A DNA stretch of 64,000 bases from Morella rubra (Eukaryota; Streptophyta; Magnoliopsida; Fagales; Myricaceae), in assembly GCA_003952965.2 (NCBI GenBank), contig RXIC02000057.1, forward strand, positions 1-64,000. The letters run 5' to 3'. The notes below the pieces were generated by a model. That model was not told where the DNA came from. It made no database searches and worked only from the letters and a program-made list of their open reading frames with translations. This document shows, piece after piece, positions 37,089 to 49,695 of the stretch. Position 1 is the first letter of the stretch. Every line of letters starts with the position of its first letter. The position numbers and the translations under genes were made by a program.

Positions 37089-38875
37089 CTCTATATATTT
37101 CAAGCTTTATAACAAAATAATTCACCGCATATTTGTATTGTAAAACAAAACATTTATGTCATTACCTTATTAGTACCAAAAGTGTCAGAGTCATAGGTCA
37201 TAATTGAAGGCAAACTTATTGGATTGAAAATGCTAAATTCAACAATGTGACGCTAAGCTTCCAATATATTAAAATGAATACTGACATCACAAACTAACTG
37301 GACAGCTAATGTTCTTCAAAGCAGACACCGGAAAATTTTGATGGCTAAATAAAATACTATTTATGTAGGGATTACTTGCACCAATATATCACTAGCAAGT
37401 TTGATCTTCATGGATTTTCATAATTCTTTATAGACCAAAAAATGGCACAGCTTTTAAAAGTGATAAGGTGCCCACCACCTCCACCATCACACCTTGGAAG
37501 GAAGTGCATTTAACTTGGTTGCAAAATCAAACTTTTTAAAATAAGGTGGCAAATATCCTTGGATTTGAATAATTTTGGAGAAATGAAACATTATACCCTC
37601 TTAGCTATCACATCTTTTATAATTTGTACTCCAAAATGCATGTGTCACAGCATCTTTAACTATCAATAAGTTTTCTATTTAAACTCCATGGGAAGTCAAT
37701 GAAAATATGTGATGATGCATAATTTTAACAGTCAAATTGTAATATAAGATGCAAATTGAAAACATATGAATGAATAAACTAGGGTATAATGTGTTAAAAT
37801 TCCTAATTCATAGTATAAATTACAAAAAAAAAAAAAAATTCTAAGAGAGTGCAAGGTATATTTTCTCCTTTTTTTTTCTTGTTAAAAAGAGGTAGCTAAA
37901 TGATTCCCTCCTCTAATATATTTTTGGTAGAGACCATGGACCATAGATACGTGTTGACGAGGTCAGCTTAAAGGCATATAGCTTTAAGACAGAGAAATAA
38001 ACGTAATGCATTTACACTGCTCAATAAGTAATACAGCAACATTAGTTGCGGTAAGAATGAGATGTTGTATCTTCCTCCCTCTGAATTGGATTATTGTAGC
38101 GAATTTGATCTGTTTTAAGTCTTCGGTGTCTCCAGCATTGTGTAAGTGATTGACTGGCAAATTACCAGCCAATAAAAAAACGTGCAATCAGAGTAAACGA
38201 TATTTGTCTTCTTGCCTAACTCTATTGGTGTCTCCCACAAAAGTACCCCTAAAGTGTCAAAAAAGGAAAAACTAATAATGATGAGAGATTATCATCAAAT
38301 ATCATAATTACAGAAGATGATGAACTTATCCTATGGTCTTTTCAATTAGTATTGTGACCGTGAATAGTTGCTAACCTTTCGCCGGCACAAAGACCAACCC
38401 ATCGCCGGCACTAAAATTGGACCCGGGGTTGTACATCTCCAGCAACTCGGCCGGCACACCGGCCTTCGCTGCCAATGAGGACAAATTCTCACCTGGGTGG
38501 AGCGGATAGGTGGCGAACAACGCGTAATCCTTCGACACGTGCCGATCGCCGCAGGAGCAATCAACCGTGACATTGATTGGAACATGGTCCGGTATCCCTG
38601 CATAGACGTTCTCGATCATTACCAAGTCCCCGGTGGTGAGGTTAGCAAAAGCAGTCTGAGCAACTGAGTCATATGTATCATCTAACTGGGTTATGTAAGA
38701 AAAGGTGTGGCCCAAGAAATCACCGTACAAGCAATCACATGAGAAGGGCACAATAACTCTGGTACCAGTTTTGGGGAAATTTATGTCGGTGATATTGGGA
38801 TTGTATTTGAGGATTTCGGGTATTTGTTGGCTGAAGATATTGCTAATGTAATCGAGGGTTGAACCTGGCCACATA

Positions 38876-39070
38876 CTGGGGAGTTTGTTTACCAAAATTT
38901 TGAAGAATATTTTTAAAATTTTGGAAATCTTTTGAATGTTGAAGTTTATTGGGGTTTATGAAAAGTTTGAAGTGTATATGTAAAAGTATGAAGTTTATTG
39001 GAGTTTGTGAAATGTGTTTAGTGTGGTAAAAATTTTAAGCCTCTAAAAAATTGGGCAAACAAACGCCCCC
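38876..39070. mobile_element. MITE inside exon 1 of LysM kinase B
   Basis: About 195 bp are inserted between CCACATA and ATAGTATGAGG, which are contiguous in copies A and C. Ends are inverted repeats: TGGGGAGTTTGTTTACC and, inverted from the right, TGGGGGCGTTTGTTTGCC. ATA on both sides may be a 3-bp target duplication. It separates the signal peptide and first Cys residues from LysM1. Confidence 0.8.
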
Positions 39071-39301
39071 ATAGTATGAGGCTATGGCAAGGGGACAACC
39101 AGTTCTGCACTTGGCTCGGGCTTTGGGAAGTAACAAGAGGAGATAATGGAAGTCTAAGAGTGTGATTTCCTCTTTGGGAGTGAGATCATATTTGAAAGAG
39201 AGAAGGGAAGAAGAGAGGAGGAGGGATTGGGAAGAGCGTTAATTGAGGTGCCAAAGGCTTAGAGGATTTACCGTGAATGATACAGACTACTGTGATTGAT
39301 T

Positions 39302-40200
39302 TTTTTTTTTTCTAGATCAAGGTCCGAAAAAGGAACCGAAATACAATAGTCCAGGTCGAAATCAACAGGCAAGATTCTTAAAAAGATCGGATAAAGCCAC
39401 CACATGCTACATGCGAGGCAGTGGGAGCGGTGGCTTGATTCAATAGACAAAGCTACCAAGACCTATGCTAGCCAGTAAAGAAAGCACCACAACCTAATAC
39501 ATCAAGCTCCAATGAGGGCAGAAAAGATCCTAAAGGGATCGAGAAAAGCCCACACAAGAGCCAGAAAAACAAACAAACAACCACACAGACCAACAAAACA
39601 ATGGAACAACAGAACACAAAATAACAAAAACAACAACAGCAAGACGAAATCAACACCACCAACAACAGCGGAGAGGCCAAAATAGTGCGTAAAAGACCGG
39701 CGCGTGTTCACCAAGCGCTGCCAGAAGGTAGTAACATGGTGGTGTTGGGCTTGCCGCATGAAGCAGGAGCCATCCAAGAGGCAAGTGGCTGCCGAGACTG
39801 CTGAAACAAATCGGAAAACGGAGCCCAGAGTTTGGCGCGTGAGATCCACGCGAGGCTGGAAAGGCGCGTGAGACGCCACTCGCCAACCAAAGGATGTTGG
39901 ACTGGTAGGGTTAAGCTTGGCTGGAGGAAGAGATAGCGTATGTCAAGTCTATGTCCACCGATGACACACGGAATCACCGGGATCTAACCGTCTAGATTCC
40001 GAACAAAAGGGGAAGCAGCGGAGAAGAGAAAAAGAGGAAGAAGAAGAAAAGGGGGGGGGAGGGGGGGGGGGCGGTGGGAAGAGCAGGACACCGGAAACAA
40101 CGGTGAAAAGGGAGACTACTAAGGGTTTGGGAGTAGAAAAGTTCTAGAGAGAAAGCAGAGCTCGCGCTCTAGAACACTCGGGAAAAAGTTTTTTCTGATC
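39302..40200 (-). mobile_element. LINE-like non-LTR retroelement insertion upstream of LysM kinase B
   Basis: The insertion is flanked by a 12-13-bp near-identical target duplication, ACTGTGATTGATT (39289-39301) and ACTGTATTGATT (40201-40212). On the minus strand it ends in a poly-A tract (plus-strand T run 39299-39311). Variable-length target duplication plus a 3' A tail is the signature of target-primed reverse transcription. The interior begins with a G/C-rich leader-like segment (40000-40190, with C runs) and has no reverse transcriptase, so it is a truncated or non-autonomous copy. The overlapping ORFs at 39468-39977 are not recognisable proteins. Confidence 0.7.
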
Positions 40201-40212
40201 ACTGTATTGATT

Positions 40213-41086
40213 GGTTGGTTGGTTTTTATTTTGTTTCTTAAAAGGATCAGGTACGGTAACAAATCCTTGTCCACTTGCAATTGTAATAATGCTTTGTCTG
40301 CTCGGATTTAAACCTTTAATGATAGCTTAATGATTAGAATAGCGGATTTTTATTTTTTATTTCTAGACCGACCATATTCGAGCTGAGAGTTCCAGTGTCC
40401 GGAATTTTTTTTTTTTTTTTTCAGTTAAGCCTCCAAGTTTCTTCTTCAACGTAGTAGTGTATCTGAGATTACTGACAGAAATCTTTGTCATATATGGCCT
40501 CCTCTAATTCTATAGCATCTGACAGTTTCTGCTTGTTGGTTTCCTCCGCTCTGGAAATGTAAAATGTAAAGGTCTAGATGCCACCATCCCTCGTATGGTT
40601 CCATTTCTTTTTCTTTCTTTTGGTCAGATGCTTGTGTTTAGACGGTAAAATAGAATCTCTAGGTTTCCTTCTCCATGTCGTCTCACCTGGCAAATCCTTG
40701 TACTTACTATGTTATTGACCAAGATCCGAATCATGTTCCTGCTATTAGGATGGGAAACTATTCTCAATGTCCAGGGTTTACCTGCATGTTACCCCAATAC
40801 AACCATCTATATAACTTTTCTTAACACCAAAGAATAAATAAATAAAAGAAGTTTAAAAAGTAAGGAAATATACACACCAGGTGACACGTTCATAGTGACT
40901 ATAGCACATCAAAATCTTGAGAAGATATTACAAATAAACATAAATCAGCCCCAACCTTGTCTCAGATATTCTACTTGGTGGAAGATACTTACATATTACA
41001 GATGCATCAAAAATCAAAAGCTAGAACTCTCTCTTCGAGAAGCCACTTGTCAAGGCATCACATCTGCGGGATGAGGCTTCATGAGC
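40213..41086. other. Spacer between LysM kinases B and C
   Basis: No gene. It is collinear with the flanks of the other array units (for example 30914-31420 and 48076-48400) and contains a T run near 40406-40421. Confidence 0.5.
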
Positions 41087-44000
41087 TTACCTCGGTGACA
41101 TCAGAGGTGCTTGATTTTCATAGAAAGAACGAATATCCCAATCCTCAGTTGAAGATGAAAGAGTCATTATAGCAACCACCACAGACCTCATGCTTGGCCT
41201 TAGTTGAGGATTCACTTGTGTGCAAGCTTTGGCAAGGTGGGCCATCTGCCACCAAATCAACCACGTACAATAGCTTTTAACACTAAAAAAGGTTACCAAT
41301 ATTATCCATAATTTGCTTGTCTGCTGGAATGTGAAATCACCTTAATGACTGAATCAAGTGGGTAATTATCCTCAAGCCTCGGGTCAACAAGTTCAGGAAG
41401 ATCTTCGTTTGGATCAGGCCGGCTAAGAATATCTTCAAACTGCATCACGTCAATATTTACCACTAGAATAAAACATCATGGGACAGCCTTTAAAGTAAAT
41501 CCATAACCAGTAAGTAGAGGGAGGGAGGAAAAACAACCAAGGTAACGAGTCTCGTTGCTTCGGGACCATATTCGTTTGTCTTGAGAATAGCTCCTCTGGC
41601 AGATATTAGTTCATACAGTACAACCCCAAAAGCATATACATCTATCTTGGGAGTAACATCCCCATACTGAGCATATCTGCGCAAAAAAAGCTTCAATCAG
41701 CTTAATTGGTTATTGACTAATTCGTTTTTGCTAATATCTGATATAAAATTAGAAAGGCACCAGAAGTATGAATATGTGAGAAAGAGAACAAAAATTAGTA
41801 ACGTAAAAATTCCTAAGTATTTTAGTCAGAGTACCAAATAAAATTATATGAAAATTCTTACTCTGGAGGCATGTAGCCAAATGTACCCACAAGACCTGTT
41901 GGCAAAGAAACCTTTCCATAATTAGTTAGTTTTGTTAGCCCAAAATCTGCAACCTGTAACAAAGCAAAAAGGTTAGAATAACAAAAGGAATGTCGGAGCT
42001 ACTAGCTATAAGCAACATTTACAACCTTTGCACGGAAATTCTTGTCTATCAATATATTTGCTGATTTGATGTCACGGTGGATGTAGACAGGAACAGTATG
42101 TTCGTGGATATATTCAAGTCCTCTAGATGAATCCAAAGCAATTTGAACTCTGGTTGGCCATGACAATGGTTCCCTCCCTGAAACCAAAAGAAAAATATAC
42201 TACCATGAACATAAAGTGATAGAGATGAGATGTTCTATGACTAGAGTCCCTATCCTTGTCACCTGAGCCACGTAGATGTTCACTTAAGTTGCCGTTCTCA
42301 ATGTACTCATAAACTAGGCATAAGGAGCCTTCCACACAATATCCTATTAAGCGAACCTGCATGAAGTTTCAACATACAACTGTACAGCCACCACAGGATA
42401 ACTAAACAATGATGCGGATTTTGGGAAAAAATAACCAACTTGACATTAACTAAGCAAGCTTTTCAAGAGGAGCAGAGTGCCATGTCACTTAGCATGCTGG
42501 CAAATAATTGAAGAAAAGGCTATAATCCTCTTAACACCAATGAAGTTCAAATATTACAGCAAGGAAGTAGATATGCCCTGCTATTTATTGAGTTATAATA
42601 TAACAAATAATTCCAGTGCCTTAGCCAATGTATAACCAACAAGAAAAAAAAATGGTGAATAAGATGACAGGGAAAGCATAATACCAGGTTCAAGTGATGA
42701 ACACGTGTTAAAACCTTCAGTTCAGCAAGAAATTCTTTCGATGCTTGCATATCCATCTTCTTAATTGCAGCTTTCTGCATATGTAGGAGGAAGGAGCAAC
42801 CACTCAATGTTGCAACAGAAGGTTGAGGAGGGTGGCAAATACTTAAAATTTCAACGTGGAAATACGATCATTTGCTGAAAAATAAGCAGAGACAGCAGAC
42901 GAGCCCAAAAACTACGTTTTTTAATTCTCCAAGTCTGAAATGAGAGACAACAGTTTGAACTTATTTAAGTGATTGCAGTATGGATGTGTGGTCCAAAATG
43001 CCAAGAGACTTCAGTTGGCATCGGAGATGTCAGCGGACCTGTTACTCTTACCATTGTGCTTTCAAGCCAATGGACTTGTGTTACATTAATGGTTTGAACG
43101 TACGTATATAGAAGTTGGCTTATGAAATAGAAGAGCAGGACAACAAACCTCTCCTCTCAGTTCTGCATAGTAAACTGATCCAAAGCCACCTTGCCCAATC
43201 TTAGTTGCAATGCTGAAGTCGTTAGTAGCCTCTGCAAGCTCTTCATATGAGAACTCAACTGATTTATCTACAGAACTACCTTCAAGCCCCAGTGAACCAA
43301 CACCAACAAGCGCGACTGATTCTGAAGCTTTCTCCAACGCACTTCCAGAACCTATACCAGGATATAGGGACATAATAATTACTAAAACATTCATAATTCC
43401 AACTTGACTTCTGATAGTCACCAAAATCTACATCATAACAAGAAAGAACTCGGATTCTTAGTAGGGTAAGAGGTGAGAATGCCATGATCTTGAAATTCAA
43501 TGATACCAGCAATAGATCTTTTGCAACTTACTATTCCTTTTTATTGAAACCTCATAAATAGTTTGACCTAGGAGGATGAACGACCCTCATTGTAGCTAAA
43601 CTGTAGTCATAGGCAAAGAGTAGCCTCCCATTACAAATGCACATAAGTTGAGTAATAAAATGTACGAGACAGATGAATATCAAAGGATGGAAGGATAGAC
43701 AGACAAAATGCTTGTTCCAAAAGAACATTTTGCAACTTAGGTCAGTTGTATCATTACCAATTGAGATATCAGATGAGTGACTCTTTCCAAATAACCATTT
43801 TACATCTAAATGCCTCTCTTGAAATGACTAAATATAACCATTGAGATGACTCATCAAACCAGAAGGTTTACCCTTTCTCTGTTGAACAACATACTGATCT
43901 TCTGGTGCTGCGGGAAGAAATGAGGCCTTCACAGCCTTCTTCCTTCTATAAACACCAGCATATAGACAAAATGCCAGAAATGAAGCTGCAGCAACCCCTG

Positions 44001-45552
44001 CAACAACTATGCCAGCAATGACTCCACGTGAAATACCTGCTTGAAATGCCATTGTAGTGTAAGCTTGAGAAAACATCAAAACTGATCTTGGCATAGCACG
44101 TTTGACCTCATAGACCAAAAGGGAGGAAATCCAAGCTACATCCAACCAATTTCGAGAGAGAGAAGAAACTACTACCTGCCCTGAAAAAAATGAGAAAACG
44201 GGACAATGGGGTGCATTTGTAAGTCAAAAGCTGAAGAAGTGTTAAACGCATACGTCATGCTATAGTTTTCATCGCAATTACAGAGCATCTGAAGATGGTA
44301 TACTTACTTTAGCGATGCATATTTCCCGTTTTCATCTGCACAATACCAAAAGCAAAACTTCAGAATGAATGCAACGAATGATTCTACCTGTTAATGTCTC
44401 CTAAAGCTTCAAATTCGAATAAACTATAGAACTATAGGCAATATGCCTTAATCAGGATCATTTCTCTGTGGTCAATGACTAACCAGAAGAAAGTCTTCTT
44501 TTTTTTTTTTTTTAATACAAAGGTTTTTTACTTCTATAATTTCAGTGTTCCATGCAGTGATTTGTCATATTATCTTAGCAAACAATTATGATTTTGATAT
44601 ACATTAGATAAGAACGCGTATTTGATTGGTAGAGAGCATGGACCAGGTAAAGACCATGGACCATAGATGCCGTGTCGACGAGACCAGCTTTTTAAGTCTT
44701 CCGTGCAGCCTCCAGCGATGTGTACGCGATCGAAGACAAAATAAACGAACGATAAGAGGAACAAATTTGTCCACTCGTCTAAAGTCAATTGACCCATCAT
44801 AAGTATCCACAGAATGTAGAAAACGAGAAAAAGAATAATGATCAGGGGATTAAAAAAAATTATCACGATATAGAAGATGACAAATTATCCTAGGGTCTTT
44901 TCTATTACTATTTGTTTTCTAACCTCTTGCCGGCACAAAGACCAGCCCAGAACCGGCACTAAAATTCGACCCGGGGTTGTACTTCTCCAGCAACTGGGCA
45001 GGCACACCGGCCTCCGCCGCCACTGAGGACAAATCTTCACCTGGGCGGAGCGGGTAGGTCGCGAACAATCCGTAATCCTTCGACACGTGCCGATCGCCGC
45101 AGGAGCAATTAACCGTGACATTGATTGGAACATAGTCCGGTATCCTTGTTGGTGCATATGCGTTCACGCGCTGCACCCAGACCTCGGTGGTGAGGTTAGA
45201 AAAAGTAGTCTGAGCAATCGAGTCGTAAGTATCGCCAGACTGGGTTACGTAAGAAAAGGTATGGCCCAAGAAGTCACCGTTCAAGCAGTCACATGAGAAG
45301 GGCACGTTAATTCTGGTACCAAATCGGACGTAATTTATGTTGGTGATGTTTGGATTGTATTTGAGGATTTGGGTATTTGTTGGCTGAAGATGTTGCTAAT
45401 ATAAGGAGGTCTGAACCTTGCCACACATAGTATGAGGCTATGGCAAGGGGACAGCCAGTTCTGCACTTGGCTTGGGCTTTGGGAAGTAACAAGAGGAGAT
45501 AATGGAAGGCCAAGAGTGTGAGTGGGAGTTTCCACTTTGGGAGTGAGATCAT
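41087..45552 (-). pseudogene. LysM receptor-like kinase C: intact kinase, frameshifted LysM1
   Basis: Exons align one-to-one with copy A: 44924-45552, 44335-44308, 44176-44180, 43872-44036, 43149-43351, 42685-42774, 42263-42356, 42026-42177, 41862-41953, 41538-41676, 41341-41439 and 41087-41245. Exons 2-12 are open, with [33 protein letters not shown] and a C-terminus LMSPR. The activation-segment motif is YAQ, as in legume NFR1. Exon 4 has one extra codon. Exon 1 has two separate single-base deletions relative to copy A, near 45403-45415 and near 45370, so the signal peptide and start of LysM1 are out of frame with LysM2, LysM3 and the kinase. Unless these are sequencing errors, no full receptor is made. 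Called a pseudogene on that basis, with the kinase part apparently still preserved. Confidence 0.8.
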
Positions 45553-48398
45553 AATTGGAAGCGCGAAGGGAAGAAGAGAAGAGGGGAAGAGGGAGAGGAT
45601 TTGATGTGCCAGAGACTTAGACGGTTTACTTGTTTATGAGCAAAATATATATAGTTGTGATTAACACCAAAAATCAGTGAGGGACTGGGACCCCTACAAA
45701 CACTCCATAAAAACACTGCAATTAGACAGAAAAAAAAAAAACAATCGCTAGGCCAAAAGTCACGGTCTAGACAGGGCGGCCGTCAAGCGATTGATTGAGG
45801 AAGAGGATTTTGCCAGGTGTTTGCACGGGTGGTCAAAATTTTGCTTCATGTGAATTGGTGAACGGTACGGACACTATGATTGATTGATTGGTTAGTTGGT
45901 TTTTTTATGTTGTTTTAAGGGAGGTACAAATAACATTTTAGCCATTGTCCGAATGCTTTGTCCACGTTCAAAAATTTCCGTTCAAACTCTAGAAAATATG
46001 ATAAATCGTGTTTAGTGGGTGAATGGGGGACTTTGAATTCTGTCATTCGCTTCGCTGATAAGTCCCTTTTTTTTTTTTTTTTTTTTGTCTAACTATACTT
46101 GGACTAAAAGATTGATTCAATTGTTCAATAGGCCCTGTGGTAGTTTTTCACTTTTTGCCCTCCAATCAGATTCAAATTGCAACAAGCCCTAGAAATAGTA
46201 ATCGCAAAAAGAAGAACAAACTCCTAGAAATCGCAAAAGCAACGCTGAGAGAGAGAGGGAGGGAGAGAAGATATGCATCATCGAAGCCCCAAAGAGATGA
46301 GAGAGAGGCGTGACAGAGCTCGGGTGTGAGGGTGAATAGAAAGAAAAATTGGGAGAGGGGGTGAACAATGGGGGAAAGGGGGGAGAAAAATGGAGAGAAC
46401 ATCGAAAATGTTAGGATTTCAGGCCCCTTAAAACAACGCAATTTCTTCGTAAAGAGAAACTACGTCACTTCTCTTCTTATGCATTTGTGCATTGAAGGAG
46501 TTTTATTTTTATAAAATCCACCAATCAAAACGATGTAAGAAAACGCCATCGTTTTATTTTTAATAAATTAAATATAATAAAATAAATAAAATTCACAAGT
46601 GGTTCCATCGCTACTGCATGTTTTTAGTCAATCTCTTAGTTGAGCTATATCTATCAATCTGATGCACAAAAGTCAAGGGGAGAGATTTCCTCATGGGAAA
46701 AAAAAACACTCAATTCAAGGCCTAAGCTACCTAACCATGAATTGGGAATGGGTGGAACCTTATTAAATTTGTTTTGTGACGTATCTAGCAGGCCTACAAG
46801 GTATGTCATGTAGGACCTTCAAGATAAAAAGTCGAAAAATGATAAGAATGAACAAAGATGATCACGTACTTTTTCCTTGTTGGACTTATGCATCTACCTT
46901 TGTTTTCAACCTTGTTACATGAGCGAAGTAAGCATCTTTGCAAGCCTAACTCTATTAAATTATAGTGGTTTGATACAAATTCATATTTATAAAACTATAA
47001 TCACCTAGAAAACATTTATGCAGAATGATAATTGTGTATCGTTTCAATGATATAAACACCAATAAAAACATGCAAAATTCTTAAAGTCCAACAAAACTTT
47101 AATATCAACTATAATTTATCTATACTCTTCCTCTCAACCTCTCGTTCTTTTCTCTTGCGTCTTGTTCCCACTCACCCCTTTTATTGCATTCACTGAAGAA
47201 GAGAGACCGAGCTTCGGCTCCTTCCCCCTTCCTCCTTCTCCTTTTCTTACCTTCTTCTCCCTCGCCCCTCCCTCACTATGTTCTCTTTCTTTCTCTGTAC
47301 AAATTTTCTTCTTTAAGGGTTAATATTCTAGGGAGAAGAACATATCTACCGCTTCTGGTGCCCGACCACCGTGCACGCGCCCTACCAACCTCCTACGGTT
47401 CTCCGATCTTCCACTTCCATCTTGTTCGGGGCTCGTCCTCGAGCGTGTGCTCCTCATATGTCGTCTAGGGTGGTGCATAGATCTAGACGGCACGTAGATC
47501 TCACTCACCTTCCCTATTTTGGCTCTTTTTGAGTTTTCTTCTAGCTTTTGCTCAAAGTCATCTAGTTCTCTTGCTCTTAGATGTTAGTGTGGTGCCCCAT
47601 TAAACCGCCTCCAGATTTGTCATTGTTTCTTCCCTGTAGCGATTTCGCTTCTAGTTCGTGATTATTACAGATGACTCCAATGCCGCTTGAGTTCTCCAGT
47701 CAACCGCCTTCATGATGGCGGCCTTGACCATGGCCAAGTGCTTGTTTTTTTTTTTTTTTTTTTTTCTATTTAGTGCAATGGTTATTTGGGGTTGTTTGTA
47801 GGGTTCTCCACCCTCCAATGTACTGATTTTTGGTATGGATGCTATGCTTGCTTACAAAAGAAAAACTGTAATTTATCTACTTATTTCTTAGCTATGGTTG
47901 TCTAGTCTTCAACAATATGGCTGTTTGTCTTTACATATCTCGTCTCTAGAATAATTTTATTTAACAAGGGTCGTTGATTTTATAGTTTTGTATTCTTTGA
48001 TGTAATGGTAAAACTAAATACATTTCAATGATGACCAAGGTGAGAGAGTTCACTTGCTTTCACGAGCGAAAACCAAAGCCAATTTAGGATGGGGTAACTA
48101 TTCTCAATGTCCATGGTTTACCTGTATGTTACCACAATACAACCATCTATAGAACTTTTCTTAACACCAAAAAATAAATAAATAAAAGATGTTCAAATAG
48201 TAAGGAAATATACACACCAGGTGACACGTTCATGGTGACTATAGCACATCAAAATCTTGAGAAGATATAACAAATCAAAATAAATCAGCCCCAGCCTTGT
48301 CTCAGATATTCTACTTGGAGGAAGATACTTACATATTACAGATACATCAAAAATCAAAAGCTAGAACTCTCTCTTCGAGAAGCCACTTGTCAAGGCAT
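45553..48398. other. Spacer between LysM kinases C and D, with about 2.1 kb not shared by other units
   Basis: 45553-45970 and 48076-48398 align with other array spacers. 45971-48075 does not. It contains long T runs (46069-46086, 47745-47764) and a C/T-rich to G/C-richer stretch about 47100-47750, ending near 47870 in a 3'-end-like sequence before AAAAGAAAAA. That resembles a short LINE-like or other retroelement, but I found no target duplication or coding domain. No host gene recognised. Confidence 0.4.
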
Positions 48399-49662
48399 TG
48401 AAAGTTTGTCAGAAACTATCATATTTGATCTTGACAAATGACTTGAACTTGTGCGATTGAATATTCAATTTTTGATAATCTTCAGATCTTGTTAATCTCA
48501 CACCTTGAGTCGTTTGATTTCACAACTAAGCAGCTCATGATGCTCTGCCTCCTTCCTTTTCACACCTCACAGCCATCACATGATTTCTAAAATCATAATG
48601 GCCAACTGTCTAGAAAAATAAATCTTATAGTCTTTTTCTAAATCCTAGTTGCGATATAGCGTTGGATCGTTATGGATATCAAATCTCAGCCATAGGATCA
48701 CATGAAAAAACTCTTTTCCATTATTTCCCTTCTATTCTTTTATTTCAAAATTTAGGCTTCTACTAATTGTGATCATGTCCATTAACATATCACAATTTAC
48801 CCCCAAGTATTTGAGATTAAATTGTGAAATCTCTTATGCTATTAATTATTCGTTTATTTATCCTTCCACTATATTATATTCCACATGACTCAATAAGATC
48901 GGAATCATATCAACCGATTAAGTCTCTAACACATATAATTCTCAATTCACAATCTATAACTCGTTAGACTATCAATTGTTTCCAAAATAATTTCACAAAT
49001 AAATAAATAATATATATATATATAATTTCAAAAATATTTTCACAAAATACCATTGGCCAATGGATTCTTTTCTAGTCCAACCCTACACAAATATATTGAA
49101 TATACTGCCTATAAAGAGACTGGTGGATTTCTTTTTGAGAATTTATACAAACTTATTTGTTATGTACAAGACCTAACGTTATTTGGAATCTTTGACCTAG
49201 AAAGATCATCACCAAATGACTCGGTCTAAGCACAAGTACACAATAAATAGATCCATAATAACTTCTCAGGTCTAAGGATATCAATAAACTAATTATGTTG
49301 AATATCTTCTCAACATCAGTGATCACTTCCAGAAGGTATTCATATTTGATCTCGTTCAATGCATGTACTCTTACATTACATTCACTCGTTTGCTTAAGAT
49401 CACTACCTCAATGACGAAGTCCATCATCCTATTAAATAGAGGCACAAGAGTCTGGAATAAAACATCAAGTGAATAAAGAACTGAAAGTCATACTCCAGTC
49501 TTTGATTCATTAATCATTTGCATGACTTTTCTACAATGTCACTCAATAATATATGTGTAACATTTTATGTCACAACATATTACCCAATAAATAAATATAC
49601 ACATGTGCATCTAAATAATTATTATTCAAATAAATTATTTTTTTTAGGACATTATTCTTACA
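48399..49662. mobile_element. Solo LTR in the 3' flank of LysM kinase D
   Basis: A 1264-bp insertion begins TGAAAGTTTGTCAG and ends ATTATTCTTACA (TG...CA ends). It is flanked by the 5-bp duplication GGCAT (48394-48398 and 49663-49667). Copies A and C have the uninterrupted site CAAGGCATCACATC. TG/CA ends, a 5-bp duplication and no internal coding DNA mark a solo LTR left by LTR-LTR recombination. Orientation cannot be set. Confidence 0.88.
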
Positions 49663-49695
49663 GGCATCACATCTGCAGGATGAGGCTTCATGAGC

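Larger units (their letters stand above)
31878..39189 (-). pseudogene. LysM receptor-like kinase B, pseudogene
   Basis: All the main exons of the CERK1-like gene are recognisable, from exon 1 (38371-39189, interrupted) to exon 12 (31878-32018), but lesions are many. A deletion just after the start puts a stop in the signal peptide. A MITE splits exon 1 (38876-39070). There are nonsense codons in exon 4 (35797-35799, Tyr to stop in the membrane helix) and exon 5 (35106-35108). A second MITE splits exon 8 (33518-33744). The catalytic HRD Asp is Asn (codon 33750-33752) and the glycine loop reads GQGAFG. Exon 12 has lost 54 bases or more and runs into a new tail, [17 protein letters not shown]. 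The activation-segment motif is YSQ. It shares TRIM insertions with copy A, so the two share a recent ancestor over those regions. Confidence 0.93.

Noticed and set aside
39502..39977. Several overlapping ORFs of 70-125 codons
   Set aside because: They lie in a GC-rich LINE-like insertion, in different frames, and none resembles a known protein.
46172..47468. ORFs rich in Ser, Leu, Phe and Pro
   Set aside because: They result from C/T-rich repeats. No domain is recognisable and there is no splice context.
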